DNA from: Anaerovirgula multivorans
GTDB lineage: Bacteria > Bacillota > Clostridia > Peptostreptococcales > Natronincolaceae
Length of the DNA stretch: 64,000 nucleotides
Reading direction: 5' to 3'
Assembly: GCF_900188145.1 (NCBI RefSeq)
Contig: NZ_FZOJ01000007.1
Span: forward strand, 124,001-188,000
Below the pieces are notes generated by a model, which saw nothing but the letters and a program-made list of their open reading frames with translations, was not told where the DNA came from and did no database searches. This document shows positions 44,896 through 53,476 of this stretch, in pieces. Within the stretch, counting starts at the first letter, position 1; each line of letters starts with the position of its first letter. The translations under genes and the position numbers were made by a program.

Positions 44896-45020
44896 TTATT
44901 CCTCTGTACTTAAAATCAACAAATCCTTTAGCCATTTCGCATATGCTTTACCCTCTTCTGCTTTAATATCTTTTTTGCAATTTCAGCTTTTCTCCTTAAA
45001 TTCAAAGCAATTTCATATAG
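44896..45020 (-). pseudogene. Short frameshifted gene remnant, unknown family
   Basis: Reading from 45020 gives YEIALNLRRKAEIAKK, then after a one-base shift in an A run, DIKAEEGKAYAKWLKDLLI and a TAA. The helical, charged composition is protein-like. No family recognised. Confidence 0.35.
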
Positions 45021-45045
45021 ATAAAAGGATAACCTATTAAGCTAA

Positions 45046-46146
45046 TTATTTATAACCTTTTTGTAAAAACGCTTTTATCTCTTCAATACTCATACCTTCT
45101 AACCCTAAGTCCTTAACTGTATAACCAGTGTCCCAATAATTTTCGTCTTTTAAAGCTGACGCCAATGTTATTACAGCATCCATTACAGGCGTATTTATTC
45201 CTATAGCCTTCCCAAGGCTAGATAGCCCAACTAACGAACATGGAGTATCCTCTGTCAAATATCTATCATTTAAATCATTTGGACCCTTTAATGGGTTAAA
45301 TACTTCACTATCTCTATAACATTCATAAAGAGTTTCTCGTTTTGGTGCATATCCCATTAAGAACAATCTATCTTTAACATTTATGGAGTTATATCCAAAC
45401 TTTTTACATATGTTTATTCTTTCATTATCTATTTTCTCATTAACGCGGGCAACTGATGGTGTGATACCTTCCCTATAATGATAATGTTCACCTTTAGGAT
45501 ATTCAATTTTCCCAGCATTTAATACCACTGGAGCTGGATGAGATACTGGATTTCCATTATTCAATGAACTCTCTAAAACATCATTTACTAACTCTACCGT
45601 AGGATAAAATTCCTTTACTATATCATACATTTCTTGGTTATACTTGGATGGAAAAGCGGCAAAATATAATTTTCTACATTCTAATAATATTTTAACACTG
45701 GTTGGCCCTATTTTACGTGTCGCATAGGGTAACGTATGCATTTCTGCTATTTTTACCCCATCTAATTTACCCTTTTCATTTAATACTTTAGCAACAATTA
45801 ATGATCCACCAGTACTTCCAGGGGCTAAAACAATTCTATCACCTTTTTTAATATAAGGAGCAATATTTTCAGCAAATATTTTCAATGCATATGCTGGAAC
45901 TATAGGCATAATTAAATCCACTCCATCTATTGCCTCTTCTAAGTCGGTGGTAACTTTATGGATATTGGCTTCACCTGTTCTGCCAAATCCAGTTAAGTTG
46001 ATGGTTTTTGTTTGTAATAACTCCTTTATATTGTTTTTGAATCTTTCATTTTCATATAAAGTAATCTCATATCCTGCCAATGTCAGGTCTGCTGCTGCAG
46101 CAAAAGCTCCATTACCTCCACCAATGATAGCAATTCTTTTAATCAT
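45046..46146 (-). CDS. Opine-type NAD(P)-dependent dehydrogenase
   Basis: 366 residues. An N-terminal Rossmann fold, IAIIGGGNGAFAAAADLTLA (about 4-23), with Glu at the end of the second strand, favours NAD. The C-terminal octopine/nopaline dehydrogenase-type domain (about 175-330) carries NNGNPVSHPAPVVLNAGKIE, where HPAP is the catalytic-region signature, and the helix SVARVNEKIDNERINICKKF. These enzymes reductively couple an amino acid to a keto acid or run in reverse. SD GGAGGAGATATT. It lies between a RAYT fragment and the full RAYT element, on the same strand as the oxidoreductase downstream. Confidence 0.85.
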   Translation of the reverse strand: MIKRIAIIGGGNGAFAAAADLTLAGYEITLYENERFKNNIKELLQTKTINLTGFGRTGEANIHKVTTDLEEAIDGVDLIMPIVPAYALKIFAENIAPYIKKGDRIVLAPGSTGGSLIVAKVLNEKGKLDGVKIAEMHTLPYATRKIGPTSVKILLECRKLYFAAFPSKYNQEMYDIVKEFYPTVELVNDVLESSLNNGNPVSHPAPVVLNAGKIEYPKGEHYHYREGITPSVARVNEKIDNERINICKKFGYNSINVKDRLFLMGYAPKRETLYECYRDSEVFNPLKGPNDLNDRYLTEDTPCSLVGLSSLGKAIGINTPVMDAVITLASALKDENYWDTGYTVKDLGLEGMSIEEIKAFLQKGYK

Positions 46147-46201
46147 AATATCTCCTCCTATTTAAAAATTTTATGTGCTTTGCATAATTTGAATGGACTT
46201 T

Positions 46202-46240
46202 AATAGAACTCAATTGCAGTAGGTACAATTGAGTTCTATT
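46202..46240. repeat. Perfect 15-bp inverted repeat
   Basis: AATAGAACTCAATTG pairs with CAATTGAGTTCTATT around nine bases. It lies between the opine dehydrogenase start (46146) and the RAYT element (46270). It may be an operator for the dehydrogenase, or the insertion target or terminator that preceded the RAYT element. Confidence 0.65.
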
Positions 46241-46269
46241 GTATTAAAGCTATCAAAAAAGACAAAGGA

Positions 46270-47122
46270 AAGACAAAGGGACAGGGACTTGTCTGCTATG
46301 CTTTTTCAACCATATACTTGCTTACCCCTGTTACTCTCGCAAGTTGTCTTATTGTAATACCGTTTATTTCCTTTAAATTTTTCAGTATCATTTCCTTTTC
46401 TTGTCTCCCCAATAAATGAAAAAACCCCTTTTTAACTCCGTATTTCTCTTCAATTAATTTAATTATCTCCTCATCGTCAATCCTATGTCTTTCTTCATAA
46501 TCTAAACATACATCTTTGTTCTTCTCATGCATGTATTTTTCAAATTCTTTCTTTGCTATTTGTTTTTCTGTGGCAAATAATTCTAATATAAATTCTGTAT
46601 CTATAATATTCTGCTTATTTATATATTCATGATAGCTACTCCATCTATATCCTGCTACTGAATTTGTTATTCCTGCCTTAATCGGATTCTGATGGATATA
46701 TCTTAATACTGTTATCAAGTACGCCTCATTTTCTACAACTTCACTTTTATACCGTTCCTGAAACAAATGTCCAAAACGATCATATTTCCAATTATACCAA
46801 TATACAAAACTAGAACATATTCTTTGCATTGTCAAAGATAATGATTCCATACCTTCACATAATAATAAGTGTACATGGTTTCCCATTAAGCAGTATCCAT
46901 AAAGCTTAATTCCACTTTTTTCTTTGCTTTGCTGTATTATTTCAATGAATTTCATACAGTCCTCGTCATCTTCAAATATGTTTTGACGGTTATTTCCTCT
47001 TGCCATTATATGATAAATCCCTGTTTTACTCTTTTTTCGTGCTTGTCTTGGCATATCCTACCACCTCTTCAAGATTATATCATATTTCACCCGTCCGGAC
47101 AAGTCCCTGTCCCCCTGTCTTT
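46270..47122 (-). mobile_element. Complete RAYT (REP-associated tyrosine transposase) element
   Basis: The transposase gene is bounded by near-perfect terminal inverted repeats of about 24 bp: GGGACAGGGACTTGTC on the left (46278-46293) and GACAAGTCCCTGTCCC on the right (47098-47113), each extended outward by AAGACA/TGTCTTT. Each end can fold into a short hairpin of its own. It lies directly against the stop of the hemolysin III gene. Three partial copies and one solo repeat occur elsewhere in the window, all in the same orientation. Confidence 0.8.
46296..47054 (-). CDS. REP-associated tyrosine transposase (Y1 HUH)
   Basis: 252 residues. Opens RKKSKTGIYHIMARGNNRQN; the metal-binding His pair is in MGNHVHLLL (about 57-65) and the catalytic Tyr in YRWSSYHEYI (about 132). 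FGHLFQERYKSEVVENEAYL and IRYIHQNPIKAGI are family blocks. A C-terminal HTH (TIRQLARVTGVSKYMVEKA) binds the REP. This single-strand HUH nuclease moves or multiplies REP palindromes. The enzyme appears intact, so it could act on the deletion derivatives nearby. Confidence 0.93.
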   Translation of the reverse strand: MPRQARKKSKTGIYHIMARGNNRQNIFEDDEDCMKFIEIIQQSKEKSGIKLYGYCLMGNHVHLLLCEGMESLSLTMQRICSSFVYWYNWKYDRFGHLFQERYKSEVVENEAYLITVLRYIHQNPIKAGITNSVAGYRWSSYHEYINKQNIIDTEFILELFATEKQIAKKEFEKYMHEKNKDVCLDYEERHRIDDEEIIKLIEEKYGVKKGFFHLLGRQEKEMILKNLKEINGITIRQLARVTGVSKYMVEKA

Positions 47123-47764
47123 CTATAGTGAATATAAACTAAAGAATATTAATATACTTCCAGCCAATACAAAGATATGCCAAACAAAATGATGATATTT
47201 AAACCAGTTGAACACGTAAAACAAAACACCTATACTGTAGGCTATGCCTCCAGCCAACAACAAATAGAATCCAGTAAATGATACAGATTTAAAAATACTG
47301 CTAATGAAAAAGCTAATCATCCATCCCATAATCAAATAAATTAATACATGTATTTTGACAAATCGATCAATCCATATCGCCTTAAATGTAACTCCGACAA
47401 TTGCCAATGTCCATTGAATGCTACAGATAATGATTCCCTTCATGCCGCCAATAGCAATTAAGCATAAGGGAGTGTAACTGCCTGCTATTAGAATGTAAAT
47501 AGATAAATGATCCAACCTCTCAAATACATTCTTCGTCTTTCCTTCTTTAAAAGCATGATATAGCATAGAGTTTGCATATAAAACAATAGTAGATACTGAA
47601 TAAATCATCATACTTACTGTATATAAAATATCCTGAGTTTTTGCACCTTTAATAGCAAATATAACTAGAGCAGCAATACCTAATAGCACTCCCAGACCGT
47701 GAGTTACGGCATTTGCAATTTCTTCTCCCATAGAAAAATCTTTTCTTACAATAATCTTTGTCAT
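47123..47764 (-). CDS. Hemolysin III (TrhA/YqfA) family membrane protein
   Basis: 213 residues, seven membrane spans. Family motifs: EEIANAVTHGLGVLLG (about 15-30), NSMLYHAF (Ser/His zinc-type site), LDHLSIYILIAGSYTPLCL (Asp/His) and the C-terminal YHHFVWHIFVL pair. This is the PAQR-like fold with its metal ligands. Bacterial members affect membrane lipid balance; haemolysis is only reported in some. ATG 47764 is chosen; the leader has no strong SD. Its stop touches the end of the RAYT element, so the insertion lies exactly at the 3' boundary. Confidence 0.88.
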   Translation of the reverse strand: MTKIIVRKDFSMGEEIANAVTHGLGVLLGIAALVIFAIKGAKTQDILYTVSMMIYSVSTIVLYANSMLYHAFKEGKTKNVFERLDHLSIYILIAGSYTPLCLIAIGGMKGIIICSIQWTLAIVGVTFKAIWIDRFVKIHVLIYLIMGWMISFFISSIFKSVSFTGFYLLLAGGIAYSIGVLFYVFNWFKYHHFVWHIFVLAGSILIFFSLYSL

Positions 47765-47796
47765 CTTCAAAGTATACGCACTTCTTTCCTATTTTC

Positions 47797-47840
47797 AACT
47801 TCACTATTTTTAACTTCACTATTTTTAACTTCACTATTTC
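47797..47840. repeat. Triplicated 15-bp tandem repeat
   Basis: AACTTCACTATTTTT occurs three times in a row (the last copy ends TTTC). It lies 33 bases upstream of the hemolysin III start, in its leader or promoter. It may have arisen by slippage, or bind a regulator. Confidence 0.7.
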
Positions 47841-47892
47841 ATATTATAGCATAATATCTCAATCATTATCACTCAACATGAGCCGTTTATTT

Positions 47893-48437
47893 CATCTAAA
47901 AATTTGACCTAACTCTTTAAATTTCTTTTTCCAATACATATTCATTACATGTAGATAGATATTAGCTAATAAAGGACTAATTACTCCACCTTATGCAAAG
48001 CTTAGCATAATCCTCCTTGATGAGTACCATCATCGGTTGGAAACATCTGTTTTTGATATACATATCCACACTTCATAAACTCTTTCAGAATCCTGCTATC
48101 CCCCTGTCTTCGTACCATTTTGGTTGAAGTGTAACAGTCACATTTCACTCCTTATCGACTGACGACCCTTATGGCAATTCACATTTGTCAATCATGCTCA
48201 TCTTTCCTCGCAATAGTATGGCGTGACTACCATTGATTTCACTTTGTCCCGATTGCTCTGCACCATTCATTTCTTACTAGGCACTTATCGGTAGGAATAC
48301 CATGAAATGGATGTGGAAGTACTTACGTACAATTTAAACAGCAACTTTCAAGTCACACACTATGGGTTAATCCGGCTCCCTATAATCCTTCAGCTATCCT
48401 TTTTTTCGATTGGGTAAGCTTACCTGTCAATTCACAC
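47893..48437 (-). pseudogene. 5' part of a group II intron with reverse-transcriptase fragment
   Basis: A candidate intron 5' boundary (GTGTGAATTGACAGG, from 48437) interrupts a hydrolase reading frame. Downstream on the - strand, after about 320 bases of non-coding domain-I-like sequence, reverse-transcriptase codons appear. RILKEFMKCGYVYQKQMFPT and DDGTHQGG are followed by a short frame-breaking insert. Then VISPLLANIYLHVMNMYWKK continues in another frame to a stop at 47893. The YADD catalytic region and everything after it are missing. It matches in type the 3' part at 48695-49369. Confidence 0.65.
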
Positions 48438-48655
48438 GCAGGAAATTACAGGGGCTCCAGTTGCTTCCAAAATAACCCTGGAAACATGGTCGCCATATTT
48501 TGCAAGATATTCCTGTATCAATATCCCTGCTCCTGATGTCCCAAAAAGCATTATATTCCCGTCCGCAGGTAAATACCCCTTTATTAGGTTATTCTTAAAA
48601 TAATCATCTCTTGCATAACGTCCCTTGAATTCCCGAAGTCTGGTTAATACTTACA
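48438..48655 (-). pseudogene. Alpha/beta-hydrolase gene fragment interrupted by an intron
   Basis: 72 codons read RLREFKGRYARDDYFKNNLI, then ADGNIMLFGTSGAGILIQEY and KYGDHVSRVILEATGAPVIS. GTSGAG fits a nucleophile elbow of hydrolases (GxSxG). The frame is cut at the proposed intron 5' boundary 48437. Upstream lies the 3' end of another intron (about 48695). No continuation of the gene is seen on the far side. Confidence 0.55.
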
Positions 48656-48694
48656 TATCACCTCAGATTTTGGGAATTCACTGTTGAATCGAGT

Positions 48695-49369
48695 AGCTAG
48701 AAAACAGGATAATTAATCCTGTTTTCTTTGCTCTCACAGAACCGGACTTACGTTTGCCGTATCCGGCTCCTGAAATTTCTCACCGAATTAATAATAATTC
48801 GACAACAACCCAACTTCGTATTTATGCATATTAATGAGACCTATGTCTTCAAAGTATTGATTCGGTAATATCTGATGCACAATGTGAACATTAGAATTTT
48901 TCCACTTTGTGACATCCATTTTCAAACCATTTCCCTTGATGCCTTTCTTTCTCATTTCTTTATGCATTGCCTTATAGGTTTTCCATTGTTTCATTTTCAC
49001 CATTCTCAATTTTCTGCGTAACTATCCCATAAAGCTTCCTGTAAATCTATCGATATTGGCTACAAGATAATAATTCATCCATCCTCTCAAGACTGGGTTT
49101 AACTCTTTTATTACTTCTTCAAGCTTTCTCCCCGAGTTTCTTCTTGTAATTCTTCTCACTTTGTCTTTGAATCGTTTTATCCTTTTGGGATTGACTCCAA
49201 GTGTTTTACTGTGAATTACAAACCCAAGGAATGCTACACCTTCATTCACATTTGTCAGTTTGGTTTTCATATCGTTGACTTTTAGCTTCAATTCTCTTTC
49301 CAAGACTTTTGTAGCATAGGCTTTGTAATCTCCCGCTGTTTTCCTATCCTTTGCAAAGATAAGGAAGAG
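48695..49369 (-). pseudogene. 3' part of a group II intron: RT C-terminus, domains V and VI
   Basis: From 49369 down, the - strand reads FLIFAKDRKTAGDYKAYATK (just past where YADD would be), VERELKLKVN, GVAFLGFVIHSKTLGVNPKR and ELNPVLRGWMNYYLVANIDR (maturase domain X). After one stop it continues WKTYKAMHKEMRKKGIKGNG to 48788. Domain V follows at 48739-48769 (GAGCCGGATACGG/ CGTAAGTCCGGTTC). A domain VI-like stem, GAAAACAGGAT/ATCCTGTTTTC, occupies 48700-48726. The other intron (49370-51416) is inserted exactly at the catalytic site of this reading frame. Confidence 0.7.
48739..48769 (-). ncRNA. Group II intron domain V
   Basis: On the - strand, GAGCCGGATACGG and CGTAAGTCCGGTTC form the bulged 34-nt-type hairpin that is the catalytic heart of group II introns. 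It lies 19 bases after the RT stop, the normal position. Confidence 0.75.
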
Positions 49370-49405
49370 AGTAGACCTAGGGACTTTCCCTCTAAGTCTC
49401 TTGCA

Positions 49406-49438
49406 GAACTGTACGTGAACCTCTCAGCTCATACAGCT
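49406..49438 (-). ncRNA. Group II intron domain V
   Basis: On the - strand GAGCTGTATGAGC folds on GTTCACGTACAGTTC. It starts five bases after the reverse-transcriptase stop. The sequence differs from domain V of the host intron at 48739-48769, so these are two distinct lineages. Confidence 0.8.
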
Positions 49439-49442
49439 CCCA

Positions 49443-50696
49443 TTATCCAGCCGCTGGTAATATTCCAAGTTTCCAGTGTGCAAACCGTTTTCTATCACGT
49501 TTCGCTATTTCTCCTAGCCAATGTTCTGCTCTTCGTCTTGCTTTTCGCTTCTTATATTTCCTGCGAACCCACTCGACTAAACGATTATTAATATATCTTA
49601 ATACATCGTAGAACTCCGACTTATAAAAATACGTATAGTAATTAATCCAACCCTGTATCTGTTTATTAAACATGTTAGCAACATCATTCAAACTTTTATC
49701 TGATTTCAACTGCAACTTCCATCCACGAATTTCTTTTCGTATGGCTTTCTTTGCTTTTTCTCCCATTGCCGGCAGAAAATTTGTAGAGAACTTTCCATAC
49801 CTATCCTTCGCTTGTCTAGGTCGAAACGTATACCCCAAAAAGTCAAAAGAAGTATGTTCGTGATTACCTTTTCGGTCTTTATCTTTACAATACACAATTC
49901 TTGTCTTATCAAGATTTAGTTCCAATCCAAACATTGCAAATCTTTCCTGTAGTCTTCGTAGTAAGTATTTTACCTGTTTAATTGATACGCAGTGCGTTAC
50001 TCCATCATCGGCATATCTCGCCCATGGTATTAATGAAAACTCTTTGACCATAAAATCATCAAATGCATAGTGCAGAAAGAGATTTGCAAGAATCGGACTA
50101 ATCCCTCCTTGCGGAGAACCGACTTCTATCTGGCAGAAGTTATCTCTATGCATTACACCTGATTTTAGAAATTTCTTAATCAAATCTAACACTCGGCCAT
50201 CACTTATTTGCTCTGATACGGCTTCCATAATAATTTCATGGTCTAGAGTATCAAAACATTTGCTCAGGTCCATATCTACCACATGCTCTAAGCCATATTT
50301 GTTCATGAATCTTTCTGCTTTTGCTACTGCTTGGTGCTGTGAATGTTTGGGTCGGTATCCATAGCTTGATGGATGAAATGTTGGGTCAAAGATTGGCTCT
50401 ATGATGTTAACAATAGCTTGTTGTACCACTCTGTCCTTTACTGTGGGAATTCCTAATAATCTTGTCCCACCGTCTGGTTTTTCAATTTCTACTCTTCTCG
50501 CTGGACTGGGCACATACCCGTTGGTTTTCAGTCTTTCATGAAGAAACTCAATATTTAGCTCTATTTTATCCGCAAAATCCCAAACAGTTTCCCCATCTAT
50601 TCCAGGGGCTCCATTGTTTCGTTTTACTCGTTTAAAAGCTAGTTCTAAACTTTCTTTTCGATATATTTTATCGATAAGGCTGTACCATTTCTTCAT
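49443..50696 (-). CDS. ltrA: Group II intron reverse transcriptase/maturase
   Basis: 417 residues, apparently intact. RT blocks in order: NNGAPGIDGETV (about 27), RLLGIPTVKDRVVQQAI (about 79), DMDLSKCFDTLDHEI, VGSPQGGISPILANLFLH (about 196) and the catalytic PWARYADDGV (about 224). The thumb/maturase X domain (QIQGWINYYTYFYKSEFYD, about 340) is followed by a basic tail ending KLGILPAAG. There is no HNH endonuclease, so insertion would use nicks or single-stranded DNA. Short ORFs without endonuclease are typical of several bacterial classes. The start has GGAGGAACAAC upstream. Confidence 0.95.
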   Translation of the reverse strand: MKKWYSLIDKIYRKESLELAFKRVKRNNGAPGIDGETVWDFADKIELNIEFLHERLKTNGYVPSPARRVEIEKPDGGTRLLGIPTVKDRVVQQAIVNIIEPIFDPTFHPSSYGYRPKHSQHQAVAKAERFMNKYGLEHVVDMDLSKCFDTLDHEIIMEAVSEQISDGRVLDLIKKFLKSGVMHRDNFCQIEVGSPQGGISPILANLFLHYAFDDFMVKEFSLIPWARYADDGVTHCVSIKQVKYLLRRLQERFAMFGLELNLDKTRIVYCKDKDRKGNHEHTSFDFLGYTFRPRQAKDRYGKFSTNFLPAMGEKAKKAIRKEIRGWKLQLKSDKSLNDVANMFNKQIQGWINYYTYFYKSEFYDVLRYINNRLVEWVRRKYKKRKARRRAEHWLGEIAKRDRKRFAHWKLGILPAAG

Positions 50697-51487
50697 GTTG
50701 TTCCTCCTTTGTTGCTGTACCTTTCAGCAGCTCTTGCTTGAGCTATATATTCTTCATTAGGTTTACTAAACGTCTCTAGCTCTATGGCAATCTTATCTTC
50801 GTTCTCCTAACTACTTCATATCTGTGTCATCAAGATAGTTCGCAAGTTCTCTTATGCCAACTATTCGTATCTTCCAACATTTCAGCCTTCTTTTAACACT
50901 TTCACCCTTACTTGAAGTTCCTTCCAATACACTTTGAAACCTCTTCCGCCCTTCGCATCTACCACAGACTTTTGACCTATGATAGTCACATCAACTACGT
51001 GATGTATCACCTATATTTTCCCCTCCAGTCTATTACTAGCCTTCATTGGTATAGGTTTATTAACTACTACGGCTTCATCTGCATACTGCACCCTCATTTC
51101 ACTTCTTGCTTTCGCTTGTAAATGAAACCTACAGCTTCGAGTGCAGTACTTCCAAGGTTAAGTTGCTCTGCCTGTTGTTAAAACGTCCATCATAACGCAT
51201 GTAGCTAAGCTAATTTTAGGATGTCCCCATTTCGTGGAGAGTTGTCCACTACATACGCCAACACTGGTTCACTTGCGTTACGTTCCAACAGCCGCCATCA
51301 GCTTCCTTCAGACCCTTTCGTCGCCGAAAACGCCCTTGCTTACAGCTTGTCTTCCCATTAGCTAGGTGACAGGTTTTCTTTCAAACCATTGGCTCGGCAA
51401 CATGCCTCGCAAACACAAAAAGGAATTCCTTTGACTATGTCGAATATAAACGATAATAAGATAAATGTATAAAGGTGGTCGTTGAGT

Positions 51488-52140
51488 ATGGCATATATAA
51501 AAGGAGAAGATAGAAACCAAATTATTATGTTTCCAGAATGTATAGATGATTACATCCTAGAAGATAACCCGGTAAGAGTAATAGATGTTTTTGTGCAAAC
51601 ATTAGATTTAAAGGAATTAGGTTTTAAAAAAATTAACCCAAATGCAGTAGGGCATCCTAGCTATGACCCTAAGGATATGTTGAAGTTATACCTGTATGGA
51701 TACCTTAATAGAATTCGTTCATCTAGAAGGCTTGAGCATGAAGCTATTAGAAATATAGAGCTGATATGGTTATTAAGGAAACTACGACCAGATTTTAAAA
51801 CGATAGCAGATTTTAGAAAAGATAATAAAAAAGCAATAAAACAAATATTTAGAGAATTCACAAAGCTTTGTGATGAATGGGAGTTATTTGGGAAGGAACT
51901 GGTAGCAATAGCAACAATCATGTTGATGTTAGCTACAATGTACAGACCACGGTAGATGCAAAGCATAAAATAATTGTAGATTTTAAAGTATCCCAGAGAG
52001 CAAATGACTTAGGAGCGCTAGACAATATGGTCTTAAGGGCTAAGAAGATTTTTAAAGGAAAAGAATTTGAAGTTTTAGCAGACAAAGGCTATTATAAGGC
52101 AGAAGATCTAAAAAGAATTACCCCCTATGTAGCAAAACAA
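51488..52140 (+). pseudogene. IS1182-family transposase, deleted and truncated
   Basis: From ATG 51488 (SD AAAGGTGGTCG) the frame reads DRNQIIMFPECIDDYILEDN, PSYDPKDMLKLYLYGYLNRI and PDFKTIADFRKDN, the IS1182 N-terminal domain. Near 51.9 kb a deletion shifts the frame. DVSYNVQTTVDAKHKIIVDF and VLADKGYYKAEDLKRITPYV then continue, containing the first catalytic Asp regions. At 52141 the gene is cut by a RAYT element. The C-terminal Glu region is not on the other side, though a similar C-terminal fragment exists at 42420. Confidence 0.8.
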
Positions 52141-53037
52141 AGAAGCGCAGGGACGGTTCCTTGCTTCCTTTAGGCTTTAAATATAAGATTAGGTGATACA
52201 CCTAAAATCCTTGCAGCTTGTCTTTGGGATATCCCCTCTATTCGTTTTACCTTTTTTATTAATTCATCCCTTTCTAATTTAGGATAACTTTTTAATTGTG
52301 CTAGTTGAATCTTACCAATGCTTTTTATAATTTCTTCTCTCGCCTCTTTATCTGATAATCTTATCTTTTCATTAACCGTATCATCTAGACAATTATCATC
52401 GTTTTTTTGTTCGTTAAACTCTTTAAATCTCTTAATGGCTGCATCTCTATCTTCAGAAAGTATGTGTAAAACAAATGCTATATTTAACAATCCCTCTGGG
52501 TATAGAGTTCTTCCATAATAACCTAAACAACTGCTCCATTTCCATTCTTCAGCATTTTTTACTATGCCTGATTTGATAGGATTTTGATGAATATATCTAA
52601 TCACTGTCAGGAGATATTCGTCATTTTCTACTTTTTCACTTTTGAACCTATCTTGAAAAAGATGACCTGTTGTTTTATATTTTTGATTATAATACCATAC
52701 ATAACTTACCCCTATTCGCTTCATCGTTATTGATATTTCCTCAATACCCTCTTGCAATAATAGATGCACATGATTATCCATAAGACACCAACCATAAACG
52801 TTCATCTCCACTTTAACTATATATCTTTTAAGCGTCTCTAAAAATCTTTTCCTATCCTCATCGTCGTGAAACATTTCCTGTCTATTTGCTCCTCGAATCA
52901 TTATATGATATATTCCACTCTGACTTTTTTCTCTCGCCATCCGGGGCATAATCGCATCACCACCAATTTTTTTTTATGTTTTTCTATATATTAACATATT
53001 ACTTATACAGAAGCAACAGAACCGTCCCTTTGCTTCT
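52141..53037 (-). mobile_element. Second RAYT element (family 2)
   Basis: Terminal inverted repeats AGAAGCGCAGGGACGGTTC (52141-52159) and the complement of AGAAGCAAAGGGACGGTTC (53019-53037) match at 17 of 19 positions. Each end also forms a small hairpin; the right one, CAGAAGCAA/TTGCTTCTG (53008-53038), is perfect. The repeats differ from those of family 1 (GGGACAGGGACTTGTC). It is inserted in the IS1182 remnant on one side and abuts IS91-type debris on the other. Confidence 0.8.
52170..52949 (-). CDS. REP-associated tyrosine transposase (Y1 HUH), family 2
   Basis: 259 residues. REKSQSGIYHIMIRGANRQE at the start, MDNHVHLLLQEG for the His pair (about 60), GHLFQDRFKSEKVENDEYLL and IRYIHQNPIKSGI in the middle. 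The catalytic Tyr is in WKWSSCLGYYGR (about 135), and a C-terminal HTH reads ISQRQAARILGVSPNLIF. About half identical by eye to the family-1 enzyme at 46296-47054. Apparently intact. Its target repeats contain GGGACGGTTC. Confidence 0.92.
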   Translation of the reverse strand: MPRMAREKSQSGIYHIMIRGANRQEMFHDDEDRKRFLETLKRYIVKVEMNVYGWCLMDNHVHLLLQEGIEEISITMKRIGVSYVWYYNQKYKTTGHLFQDRFKSEKVENDEYLLTVIRYIHQNPIKSGIVKNAEEWKWSSCLGYYGRTLYPEGLLNIAFVLHILSEDRDAAIKRFKEFNEQKNDDNCLDDTVNEKIRLSDKEAREEIIKSIGKIQLAQLKSYPKLERDELIKKVKRIEGISQRQAARILGVSPNLIFKA

Positions 53038-53041
53038 GTTT

Positions 53042-53476
53042 TTAATCGTGCCTGCGGAATTTCTTTTTTGATATGTCGGTTGATATCAGTGCTGGTACTA
53101 TATTATCATTTTCTTCTTTCTTCCGTATGCCACGAGATTTATTGGAGTAGTATCCATAGTACCGGACCAGTTGTTCTCCTTTGTTGGGTATATGTGTTAC
53201 CAACCTTGCCAGCCAATCCAGCGGGATAAAAGTCTCATACGTATTACTGGTTTTACCTTTATATATGATCCTGTTTATACCATCAGTTGAATGTGATATA
53301 TAAGTTATGCGCTCTTGTGATATAGGAGCTCGCACAATATATTGAGCAAGTCTTTCTATCCCTTCCTTATCCCATGGCTTTACTGACTGTCCACAATATA
53401 CATTAAATCCTGAGTGCTGCCAATTAGCCATATTGTTTATAATAGCACCATTTATCTTACCTTCTCTCTCAAGCAT
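53042..53476 (-). pseudogene. IS91-type (Y2) transposase, C-terminal fragment
   Basis: 144 codons: NMANWQHSGFNVYCGQSVKP, DKEGIERLAQYIVRAPISQE, FIPLDWLARLVTHIPNKGEQ and LVRYYGYYSNKSRG. This is the end of IS91/IS801-type rolling-circle transposases, including YYGYYSN where a second Tyr normally lies. The N-terminal zinc and HUH parts are absent. The frame starts inside the copper-ATPase stub (overlap 53452-53476), so the join is a recombination scar. Confidence 0.75.

Larger units (their letters stand above)
49370..51416 (-). mobile_element. Complete group II intron
   Basis: About 2.05 kb. The 5' boundary is taken as GTGTTTGCGAGGC (51416 downward). Domains I-III fill the 700 bases before the RT start, with internal loops rich in GAAA tetraloop-type sequence. 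After the RT stop, domain V (49406-49438, GAGCTGTATGAGC/ GTTCACGTACAGTTC) and domain VI (TTAGAGGGAAAGTCCCTAGG) precede the 3' boundary near 49370. The 3' flank is the reverse-transcriptase gene of another group II intron, so the two are nested. The 5' flank no longer matches that gene, so the left exon was lost or rearranged. Both boundaries are estimates. Confidence 0.75.

Noticed and set aside
47649-47834. Lys/Ile/Val repeat peptide on - strand
   Set aside because: Translation of the 15-bp tandem repeat running into the hemolysin III gene in the wrong frame.
47797-47840. CRISPR-like array
   Set aside because: The three units are directly adjacent with no spacers, and no cas gene is in the window.
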